Assembly: GCA_020747015.1 (NCBI GenBank) | Contig: JAGTJM010000052.1 | Coordinates: 124,001-188,000, forward strand | Length of the DNA: 64,000 nt | Direction of reading: 5' to 3' | Source: Pyrenochaeta sp. MPI-SDFR-AT-0127 | Taxonomy: Eukaryota > Ascomycota > Dothideomycetes > Pleosporales > Cucurbitariaceae | Shown: positions 33,554-42,483 of the stretch, piece after piece | Layout of the letters: each line of letters starts with the position of its first letter | How positions within the stretch are numbered: position 1 is the stretch's first letter | Program-made: the position numbers and the translations under genes | Notes under the pieces: model-generated | What the model was told of the DNA's origin: nothing | Seen by the model: the letters and a program-made list of their open reading frames with translations, nothing else | Database searches by the model: none

Positions 33554-35264
33554 CTATTCGAATAAGAAATCATGAGGTAGCTGTAGACCACTAATCGGGG
33601 AGAATGGTAGTGCATCAGAAGCCGTGGAGTCCTTATCCACACGCAAAGCCATGTGATGATCAATCCGTGTCACAAGATCTCTCAACTTCTGTGCGCTCTG
33701 GACAGAGTGATTTCCGAAGTCCAAGTTCTCCAGAAGCTGTGCCAATGAGAGTAGTACTGTTCGGACTTGTTGGTACTGATAGCTATTCAGAGATTCTTCG
33801 AGAACACCACCAAGAATAGAGCCGATGCCTCTGAGGTGATGCAGCAGTGGGGAGCTTATCGCGCGTAGATACGAGATCGGGATCTGCATAAAGGCGTTGA
33901 CAACTTCACTGACGACCCGGCAGCGTTGCTCGACAGTGTTTTCTTCTGAAGCTAGGAGGACCATGCGCAGGAGCTGCACAGTTGCCGTGATATTAGCGGC
34001 TTGGAAACCGTACAGATCTTTCGTTCTGTCACCGGACATTTCTTCGGTGACCAAGAAGTGCCGGGGCAGATTGTAGTATATACGATCAATCTCAACTTGG
34101 ATCGTTGCAGCCGAAGGAAATGTTTCAAAGTCAGCCGTTATTTCGAGGTACGAGCGTTTTCTTTTGGTATGACGTTGCAGCTTCACTGTAACATGTTCGA
34201 TTAAGCGCCACAGATCCGTTATGATGTTGTAACCATGAAGCCAGCTATCAGGCGAGACATGGTTTGAGGGGCTAGAGCAATTGATTGGTGATTGATAGTC
34301 CCCTCTGTAACCGGTGTTGTCGAAGAAAGCATCATCAAGCTCAGTAGGATACCGGACATTGGACTGCTGCTCTCGACTTCGAGCCATACTGTCGAAGACT
34401 ACGCTGAAGAAAATGTCGAGTGTGTACATGGACCAATACTGTACAGTTTTAGTAAGTTTATGGACTTGAGCTGGGCTCTCAACATACTAGACGGCGGCGT
34501 TCCTCCAGCTCAACGACTGTGAGATCTCGGGGCCAATTTTCTTCATCGTGAAGTCCATCCATAGCTACCAGAGCATGGTATCTGCCAAGATATGCCTGCA
34601 TGTCTCGTGTTTTGCCGTTTTGAATGGCAGCAAGGGACAACAATGCATAAGCACGCATGAGATCCAGACTCTGCTTGGGTGTCTCAGTCGTTGGTAAGGC
34701 ACCAATGGCAGCTTCATAGAAAACATCACTAGATGTGCTCAAAAGATTTTGGTGATCCCAGACCATGTTTGTGACAGCATTGTCGGTTACACGAGCGGAG
34801 CTGAGGGCACATGCCGCCATGGTTACCGCAAATAGCTGCCGATTACTCGTGTATTCACCACGTGAGATCTGTCGCAGGAACGTCGGCCGATGGAAAAGGG
34901 GAAATATTGGATAGACGACTTCAAAATAGATCTCGATAAGGTCCACAACAACGGCTTGGCTAGCGACGTGAGGCCCTGACCACGCGGATACAGCTGAGGC
35001 CTCGAAGCTGCGAGGAGTCGTTGCAGTCGAAGACACCTCCCGTGTGGCATCTGGTGTAGCTTGCCTCGCAGTCTGTTGCTTTGGTTTGGCCCCTCGACGC
35101 TGCACAATTCGGTTGCGCGTACATGGCTGACTGAAGTCAATGCAGTTGGTGCATCGCGAGTGGGCGTCCCCATCAGCAGGGCGACATCGAATACTTCGTC
35201 GGTGGCAATAATCGCATGCCTGGGTCACGCGACGTCGTTTCTGGGGGCCTGCTGGAGTCGCCAT
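33554..35264 (-). CDS. Zn2Cys6 transcription factor with fungal-specific middle homology region
   Basis: Two exons (35264-34488 and 34438-33554) give 553 aa. Near the N-terminus six cysteines have the spacing C-x2-C-x6-C-x10-C-x2-C-x6-C (CDYCHRRSIRC then CTNCIDFSQPC), the DNA-binding Zn2Cys6 cluster, preceded by basic KRRR. The fungal-specific transcription factor domain follows, with YPIFPLFHRPTFLRQ and, across the intron, RRRLYWSMYTLDIFFS. This family often controls sugar and polysaccharide use, binding CGG-based sites. The intron is 49 nt. The start was set at 35264 because the frame further upstream opens only with TTG. It lies head to head with the AnmK-family gene (276 nt apart) and upstream of the sugar transporter, so it is the likely local regulator. 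Confidence 0.9.
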
Positions 35265-35540
35265 GAGATGTGTCTTGATGAAAGGCGAACACAAACGCTT
35301 TTAGCCTTTCAAGCGCGGGACGAAAGGATCCACAGCCACTAAGCCAAATTCGGATGGCTCCTCCGCTCATCGACTACCCCAGATACGCAGCCAACCGACT
35401 GTGCGGCGACAAGCTTATGACAACAATGGGCCGAGGGATGGGTGCTGACTATATGTATGCTGTGGCTAGCAGTTTCTTGCGATTACAACAACCCCATCAC
35501 CGCCAGCCGCCCCGACTACACATTCCTTTACCTTTCCGCA
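35265..35540. promoter_or_regulatory. Shared divergent promoter of the Zn2Cys6 regulator and the AnmK-family kinase
   Basis: 276 nt between divergent start codons. Inverted triplets CGG-N9-CCG occur at 35351-35365, and an everted CCG-N6-CGG at 35395-35406. Both arrangements are typical for Zn2Cys6 dimers. The sites were seen directly; binding is inferred. Confidence 0.45.
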
Positions 35541-36947
35541 ATGGTAACACTCACGAACGGTCATGAAACGAATGGCCATGAGAAGAATAGCCATGGGACG
35601 AACGGCCATGCCATTAGCAACAACCACATCAATGGCGAACAAGAATCTGCACTTCTGGACATGACAGTCCTGGGCATGAACTCTGGGACCTCCATGGACG
35701 GCATCGACTGTGCGCTCTGTCGATTTCGTCAAGAATCACCCTCGTCGCCCATGAATTTCGAGCTTCTGGCCTATGATGAGATCCCTCTGGAGCCAGTCAT
35801 CAAGAAGCGCGTCTTGAATATGATCTACCACAACCGTACTACCCCCGAGGAGCTATCGGAAGTAAATGTACTCCTCGGCGAAACGTTCGCAGCTGCCGCC
35901 ATGGACTTCGCATCCAAGCACGACGTCCCCATTTCAGAAATAGATGTCATTGGCTCGCACGGTCAAACAATATGGCTATTGAGCATGCCGGAAGAGGGAC
36001 ATACCAAGTCTGCACTGACCATGGCGGAAGGAACATTCCTCTCTGCGAGAACCGGAGTTACCTCCATCACAGACTTCCGCGTCTCAGACCAAGCTGCCGG
36101 ACGACAAGGCGCTCCGCTCATTGGCTTCTTCGACTCATTGCTTCTCCGCCACCACACTAAACTTCGAGCCTGTCAAAACATCGGCGGAATAGCAAATGTA
36201 TGCTTCATTCCTCCGGACCAGGATGGGAAATTGAATCAAGAGTTTTTCGACTTCGACACAGGTCCCGGAAATGTCTTCATTGATGCTGTTGTCAGACACT
36301 TTACGGAAGGAGTGATGGAATACGACAAAGATGGCAAGATGGGCGCAGCCGGCACCGTGGACCAGGACATGGTCGACGACTTCCTGACGACGCATCCATA
36401 CTTCGCTCTCGAACCACCCAAAACCACAGGTCGTGAGGTGTTCCGCGATACTATCGCGGACAAGCTCATTGCGACCGGTTTGGCGAAGGGGCTATCGCAG
36501 AACGACATCGTAGCCACCGTCACGCGCATCACTGCGCAAGCCATCGTGGATCACTACAATCGCTACATGCCGCGGCAGTACGGGCCATTGGCCGAAATCT
36601 TCATGTGTGGCGGTGGAGCAAAGAACCCAAACATCGTACGCTTCCTGCAGGATTCATTCCCCGACACAAGGATCATGATGCTAGATGAGGCTGGGATTCC
36701 AGGAGATGCCAAAGAGGCCATCACGTTCGCATGGCAGGGTATGGAGGCTGTTGTTGGTCGCAGCATCCCTGTGCCTGATCGAGTTGAAACGCGCGAAGGC
36801 TACGTGCTGGGGAAGATTTCGCCGGGTAAGAACTATCGTCGGGTCATGCGTAGGGGGATGGCGTTTGGTGGGCACTTGGAGAAGCTGCCGCCTGTGACGG
36901 AGATGGTCAATTGGAAGGGTGGGAAGGTGATCAGCAATAACTGGTAG
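35541..36947 (+). CDS. Anhydro-sugar kinase, AnmK / levoglucosan kinase family
   Basis: Single exon, 468 aa. The family transfers phosphate from ATP while opening a 1,6-anhydro ring. Bacterial AnmK acts on 1,6-anhydro-N-acetylmuramic acid; the homologous yeast levoglucosan kinase makes glucose 6-phosphate. Landmarks: the phosphate-binding [12 protein letters not shown] (about residue 45-56), [38 protein letters not shown] (about 238, expected to carry the catalytic Asp) and [12 protein letters not shown] (about 352). The length is nearer to fungal levoglucosan kinase (about 440) than to bacterial AnmK (about 370). Fungi make no peptidoglycan, so levoglucosan or another anhydrosugar is the more likely substrate. 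The N-terminal 30 residues hold an Asn-Gly-His repeat. Codons upstream of 35541 in frame include ATG at 35457, but that sequence is not conserved-looking. Confidence 0.9.
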   Translation: MVTLTNGHETNGHEKNSHGTNGHAISNNHINGEQESALLDMTVLGMNSGTSMDGIDCALCRFRQESPSSPMNFELLAYDEIPLEPVIKKRVLNMIYHNRTTPEELSEVNVLLGETFAAAAMDFASKHDVPISEIDVIGSHGQTIWLLSMPEEGHTKSALTMAEGTFLSARTGVTSITDFRVSDQAAGRQGAPLIGFFDSLLLRHHTKLRACQNIGGIANVCFIPPDQDGKLNQEFFDFDTGPGNVFIDAVVRHFTEGVMEYDKDGKMGAAGTVDQDMVDDFLTTHPYFALEPPKTTGREVFRDTIADKLIATGLAKGLSQNDIVATVTRITAQAIVDHYNRYMPRQYGPLAEIFMCGGGAKNPNIVRFLQDSFPDTRIMMLDEAGIPGDAKEAITFAWQGMEAVVGRSIPVPDRVETREGYVLGKISPGKNYRRVMRRGMAFGGHLEKLPPVTEMVNWKGGKVISNNW

Positions 36948-37600
36948 AGAGAAGCATACCTAAAGAAATATCAGCAGCGTCAAACAAAATAGGTTAAGTT
37001 TGAAGCGTACCACCCTCTCAGGTGGAGAGTGCGACATCTACGCATTATTATTGACGTCGCCGCGCAGTTGGTCAGCGAGCGCTGGATCGACGTCGTCTGC
37101 GCTTCGACTTCGATGCCGTCGACACTTGTCATTGGTCCATGGCGTGCAACGGCATGACTGTTCAACTGTTCCTTCATTACCGCTCCTTGTCGTCCGGTAA
37201 TAATTCACTGCGAGGCTTATAGGGCTCTTGCAGGCTAGTGGAGATACTACTGAAAAACGACTCGACGTCCATTGGTATCGCACAATGATGGAGGACGTTT
37301 GGATTGAAGCTTGGGGAGTGATTATCACTTGCCCGGCGGATCTTTTCTCCGACTTTGATGTCTTAGCACTCTCCCATCGATGGACACAGCCCAGAATAAA
37401 GCGACGTGAATAGTTGCATCTCGTTTCGATAAGCGCCGAATGATCCAATAGCAATCATAGCAGTTGCAGCAACAGCAAAACTCTTCTCTTGCCGCGCGCT
37501 TCATACCTGTAGAAGCGCGCTATGAATAAAACGGTCAGGATCCTTCCTTCACGTGTCTACTTCTTTACGCTCATCCAAATACAATTTCTATCCTCTGGAA
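36948..37600. other. Intergenic region; no gene seen
   Basis: 653 nt between the anhydro-sugar kinase and the small two-exon gene. Nothing recognisable on either strand. Confidence 0.5.
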
Positions 37601-38416
37601 ATGTCTTATGACCTATGCTTTTCAAAAGATGGGATGATCCACCAGTACGCAAATCTTGCTGGACAGTCGTACTACTTGGACATCCGCTCAAATGTGACGA
37701 GCTACTCCATTCCTGCTGGATACGAAGACGCCCCTCAGGTTTGATGCAAGACACCAATAATATATCTGTACTAAATCCCAAATAGGACAGTTGGATCCTA
37801 GATAAGTCGAAGCCGTGGCCATTGTGATAAGAAACAAAAGCCTTGTGCCTGGACCATACTGACACGAGATAGGGTCAACAGTAGAACTGGACTCGCAACT
37901 CTGATCGACCCCAATCCTCCGCCCCCGCAAACCTACCTTGACAACAATAATGTCAAAGCTGCCTTTGAGCTCGTTTCGAAGGTACCGGAATCCAATGAGC
38001 ATGTCTGGCGAAGACCCACTGGCGCCGTGCTTCGCTTTATCTTCACTGAAGCCGAGGGCTTTGATGTAGTTCAAGAAGCTGAGGGCGATGTTACCCGTTC
38101 AGATTATTGCGTGTTCAAAGTCTTGCGGAAGCCAGGAGGCACGTTCTATCAATATGACTATCTGCTTGCTAAATGCAAGCCAGTGAACGAGTCTTGGCAT
38201 ACTACAGAAGTTCAGCTGCGTGAGCAACTTGCTGGGACTGGCAATGATAGCAAAAAGTGCTATGGGATGATCCAGATTGGCTTCGACGTACAATTCTACA
38301 AGTTTGAAGGTCGCGAATTGGAGAAAGTTGGAGGCAAGATGGACCTAGTTCATCAAGCCCAAGATGTTGTTGCTTTGGGCACATATCTGAAGGCAAATCC
38401 GCTCCCAGTGATTTGA
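37601..38416 (+). CDS. Conserved fungal hypothetical protein
   Basis: Two exons (37601-37738 and 37802-38416) give 250 aa. The N-terminal ~45 residues (YANLAGQSYYLDIRSNVTSY) resemble a WW-like beta element. The rest contains TLIDPNPPPPQTYLD, TGAVLRFIFTEAEGFDV, then DYLLAKCKPVNESW and YGMIQIGFDVQFYKF. I recognise this as a recurring uncharacterised family of Pezizomycotina. The D-x4-K-x-K arrangement followed by WxTTExQLREQL recalls the core of PD-(D/E)XK nuclease-like folds, but the Glu of that motif is not present, so nuclease activity is doubtful. The intron was placed to join two frames that would otherwise be separated by stops. It converges on a broken gene 37 nt away. Confidence 0.6.
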
Positions 38417-38452
38417 AAATAATCTTCAGTAGTGACGGAAATATGATCGACT

Positions 38453-39860
38453 CTACTTGTACGCTAATCCGCTGAAGCATTCATCGAAACAGATCCGCGA
38501 CTCAACCGGGGTTCCAAGAATCCTATGCCTACAAGCCTCCTCTCTTTCTATGTGGCGTCCAGCGCATTGCCACATGAATATAGACCCAATGTCAAGAACG
38601 CAGCCAACTTTAGCCCGTTCAATTGGTCCTACCGCAACTTGCTCCAATATCATATCTTGTAACTCAGTGGGAGGTATTGGTTCAAACCTGTAGAGATTGA
38701 TTGCTGGGTTGCTTCGAAGAGCAGGCCGATAGCTCCAGAGGTAAAGCCCAAAGTATCGTCCAACAGGCATTCCGGTCTTGTGTATCTCTCCATTTGATTG
38801 TTAATCTGATATAGAGACACGTAATGCCTTGAAAAAAGCAGGTAAGTCCGAAAATCGCTCGATGCGCGGTGCACGGATCGTTTCATACGGCTCATGGTCC
38901 ATCTTCTAAAATCTGCTCTAGCAAGATTGAGAGCGTGGGGGATGTGCTGAGAAATCACTATCGACACCCCTCCGATCCGTATGACGTCTTCATCGCACAC
39001 TTTCCACCCAGGAAGGTCTTGCAACCGTACTAGATGACCGCTAGAAGCTCGGCGCGGGGTTTTTATCTCCTCAACCGTGAAATTGAGATCGAGGGACCTA
39101 ATGATTGCATATGCAAGCCTGCGAAACGTGGAATCGTTATAAGGACCACTCGGGACATGTCTCCACTGGAAAGCGAAATCCTGAAGAATCTTGCAGAGCA
39201 ACGCCTTCCGCTTCTTAAGAAGCGACAAGTTCAGATTCTTTCGACTGAGTCGCGTGTATGGTGGAGGAAGCGTAGCTTGTGGTACATCCTTAGGAAGCGG
39301 CTTCGGCACATAAGGGCTGATATCCGCTGTCCGGAATGGTCCTTGGCGGACACGCTCGAGGGAGATCTGACCACAACTATCCGTTCCATCGATGCGCAAG
39401 GTGTCGTTATCGAGTTCAAAGGTCCAAACCGACTATACTTGAGCGTATTGACGATCATCATGGCACCGGGACTCGTGGAAGAGGTGGACAATATCATATT
39501 GTTGGTGCCACTTCCCATCGAAAAGCGAATAGAGTGTGTTGAATGTAGATTCTGAAACTAGACGTCAGTGATTGCGAGTCCTTCCGATGTATGACTTTAC
39601 TCACCACTCGTTTCTCCTAGTAGATGGTTGGAGAACATGTGTGCCATGCGGTCGACCTTGCCATATCGATATGAGGTAAAGTAGACAATTCCTGGTTCTG
39701 AGTACGTGTTTTTCCATTGAGTGTTAGACGCGCTCACCTTGTACGCTAAGATTGACGAAAGCACCCATTCGGGGGGGATAAACGATCTGTCGCTACGACC
39801 CCTGCGGAAGAGTCGCGACGCGATATCGACTAGAATTAGGACTAGAATTAGGATAAGGAA
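38453..39860 (-). pseudogene. Broken copy of a conserved fungal gene of unknown function
   Basis: Read on the minus strand from 39860, the coding sequence includes FIPPEWVLSSILAYKV, then GIVYFTSYRYGKVDRMAHMF, a good 53-nt intron (39604-39552), and SLFDGKWHQQYDIVHLF. After YAQV there is an in-frame TAG (39435-39433), and the same frame continues at once with SVWTFELDNDTLRIDG. It then runs through FAFQWRHVPSGPYNDSTFR and RLQDLPGWKV to about 38690. There the homologous sequence moves to another frame (RFEPIPPTELQDMILEQVAVGP...) and ends ICFDECFSGLAYK. The order matches a family I know from many Pezizomycotina genomes as hypothetical proteins. One stop, one frameshift and an AT-rich island at its 5' end mark it as a pseudogene. 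Confidence 0.7.
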
Positions 39861-40265
39861 CTAAAAGGAAGTTAAGTATAAGTAGTCTAAGGTACTATAA
39901 TTTAGTTATAAGTAAGCCTAAGTAAGTATAATTTAGGCTAAGTAGAATTAAGCTAAAGTTAAGCTATATAAGATTTTACTAATATCATAGGCTAAAACTA
40001 ACTATTCTGGTCGGGCGTATATTAAGAGTAGATTCTACTTAAAAATAGTATTATATAAGGAGGAATATTCTAGGACGAATAATAAGATATAGAATACTAT
40101 ATACATAGATAATATATAATAGATAGAATAATTTAAACTTAATTCTCTTATCCTTCTTTTTCTAAGATAACCTCTTATTACTTTAACTACGTAAGTCTCT
40201 ACTTTCAAGCGAGTAGCTAGTCTACTTCTCAATACTATAGCGCAGGCTGGAGTTAGAGTCCATAT
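39830..40265. repeat. AT-rich island with strong RIP-like signature
   Basis: Between 39841 and 40260 I count five CA and two TG dinucleotides in 420 nt, against very many TA steps. CTAAG, TAAGTA and TAGAAT words recur. This depletion of CpA/TpG is the mark of repeat-induced point mutation. The island abuts the 5' end of the broken gene at 38453-39860 and the HET-like tail at 40289-40525. The parent element is not identifiable by eye. Confidence 0.65.
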
Positions 40266-40288
40266 TATTCCTGGGTGCAAATATCCCA

Positions 40289-40525
40289 TTCGTGTTACAC
40301 CAATGTACTCCAGATACATTCACTTCTGGACTAGAGCCAATACATGAGTTTATCGGACATGGCTATGTTCAGGGAATCATGGACGGCGAAGCCTTCAGGG
40401 ACAAGGTCTCGATAAAATGGATTGAAGTCTTGTATAAGCAAGTAAGAAGCTCCAAGATCCTCGTGCACTATAAGAATATCAATGCAGTGGGAGTGTATCG
40501 GAAGTCTGAAGCCTGCGACAGCTAG
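40289..40525 (+). pseudogene. C-terminal remnant of a HET-domain (heterokaryon incompatibility) type protein
   Basis: A frame of about 78 codons without an ATG at its start ends at 40525. It contains FIGHGYVQGIMDGEAF, which resembles the YVHGIMxGEA motif found near the C-terminus of HET-domain proteins. Everything upstream is AT-rich RIP-like sequence, so the rest of the gene has been lost or mutated beyond recognition. The assignment rests on one short motif. Confidence 0.45.
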
Positions 40526-40737
40526 GGGGTTGATATGTTCATGCGTGGTATGATCGTAAATCTAATTGGACAAGTTGAGATGGAAAATTGAAAATTGAAA
40601 AGCTTCAATTAAATCAAGTCATGACGTTAACTCCTCTCGAGCCGGGTACACTGGTCTCGAGCTTACCGGCTTGATTTTCCATAATCCTGAGCGCCTTCAA
40701 ATGCATACAAGGAAAGAACTTGTGAATCAGAACAACC

Positions 40738-42244
40738 TTAAGTCGCCTGAGTTTTCGGTCTGCTTAACCTCGCAGGACCTAATCCCTGTCGAACTTCGTC
40801 CAACTGCTCGAGACCAGTTTGGTGCTTGCCCTTCTTCACTCTTCTCTTCCCTTGCACGTGATGATTACCAAGGAAGTCATCCATGATGCTATCAAAGTCT
40901 GATCGAAGAGGAGGGGCCTCACTGCTAGACCATTGGCTCATTCCAGACATACCTGACATCTTGCTGAGCCCAGACATTTTACTCATACCTGAGACCATTG
41001 AAGCGTCATCTGGGAAGTCAAAACCATCGTCGGCGTACTCTTCCTCAATCTTGTCGAATCGTTGATCGAGGAGTGTGAGACCTTCTGTGCGATGTAAGGC
41101 GGAGGAGGACATACTGTAGCCCGAAGTGGATGTCTTGGCTCCTTTACGCTTCTTCTTGCGACCACCAGCTGTCAAGGCCGAGGCACCTGTGAGGACTGAA
41201 GATTGCATGTCTGAAGGTGCTGTGGGTTTGGTGGGTTTGCCAGCTTTGACGTCGTTCTTGAACTTCTTGAACTCTTCAAGATAAGCCAAGTCGTCTGCGT
41301 CTGCTGGTGCAGGTGCCTCGTCTGGCGCGGGAAGCGTATCAGGATCAGTAGGTCCTGTTGATGCTTTCTGCTTCGCTTTCGTCTTTGGCGATGAAGCTTT
41401 GATGGTGTCGTCCGTCTCCCAACCTTGGTCCTCTTCATCCAGGAAGCGTTCCATTGTTTCTTGCTCATCGTAGTCGGTGGCGGCCCATTCTCGCTGATCC
41501 ACTTCGTAACCATCTTCAGCGAGAGCAGCAAAGATGTCGTCTTCATCGTCTACATATGCTTCGTCTTCCAAAGCCTCAAGCACTTCTCGTAATCGAGGGT
41601 CCATGTCAGGCTGGAAACCTGCAATCGCATCTGGAATATTTTGTTGATCCTGATATGTTGTTTTCCGGACGAACTCTGATGGTGCCATGTCTTCCCCAAA
41701 GAAATCACTTGCACTGCTGATGTTACTGCTCACGCTGAGCCCAGCGTCGCTTTGCCTATCGTCCAAAGACACGTTTCGCAGCGCATCTGCCAAGTTCAAC
41801 TGCTTGCCCTTCTTCTTCTCGCTTGGTGCTTCGACAAAGTAGGCGTCTCCACCCCCACTTCCCAAGTCTCGCATATGTTGCATATAGTCATACGCAGTGT
41901 CGTCGTAGAAGATGCCATGATTTGCCGCTTCACCCTCATTCTTTCGCACGTTGCCTTCGAACTCGCCCTCTAGGTCGCGTCTCGACCTGATCTTGCTCCG
42001 TCCTGTCGCAGCAGAGTATTGGGATGCTCGAGAACTACCAGCAGGTTGGTCTGTTTCACGCAGATTTGGTGCGGTCGTCTCTGCAAAGACCATCTTAGGG
42101 GCGTCTTCATCGTGGATTCGAGGGTCATTTTGGGCGCGGTGGACAAGCCTGAAGTTTGTCGCTGTCTTCTTGTCGCTGTGGAGGGGTCAGTGGGGTACTC
42201 TAACATGCGCTGATTTCTGCTTACATAAAACGGCGAGGAGGCAT
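40738..42244 (-). CDS. LTV1: Ribosome biogenesis factor Ltv1 (40S assembly and export)
   Basis: Two exons (42244-42225 and 42175-40738) give 485 aa. Ltv1 binds pre-40S particles with Enp1 and Rps3 and must be phosphorylated and released before final 40S maturation. The N-terminus MPPRRFIDKKTATNFRLVHRAQNDPRIHDEDAP is spread over the 49-nt intron and is the strongest signature. HGIFYDDTAYDYMQHMRDL and TLLDQRFDKIEEEYADD are further family motifs. The middle is acidic and low in complexity. A Met-Ser-Gly-rich repeat (SGMSKMSGLSKMSGMSGMS) lies near residue 420. The C-terminal region contains basic KGKRRVKKGK-type sequence. It shares a 239-nt promoter with LSG1. Confidence 0.93.
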
Positions 42245-42483
42245 TTTGAAGATTCCTGAAGGTATAGATCCTGTGTTGGCGACAGTGGCGACTGTTGTAC
42301 GTAGAAGTTTGGGGAATACGCTGACAAAAGGTCGTTGTCGGGCGCCGCCAAAAAATAATTTAGGCGAGACCAGTGAATGACGTGGGGCAACTTCGGTCGC
42401 AACTTCAACTTTTCGACTCACCCCTCTCTTGGGACAAAAAAAAAACACCACAACCACAGTGATACTCCAACACAACCGCAAAT
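42245..42483. promoter_or_regulatory. Bidirectional promoter of LTV1 and LSG1
   Basis: 239 nt separate the two divergent start codons, so both ribosome-assembly genes must share this sequence. It contains an A9 tract at about 42437-42445 (plus strand), just upstream of LSG1. Shared regulation is inferred from spacing and function. Confidence 0.55.

Noticed and set aside
40035..40319. Minus-strand frame of 94 codons in the RIP-like island
   Set aside because: Lies in AT-rich sequence, is Ile/Tyr/Leu-rich by composition and resembles no known protein.
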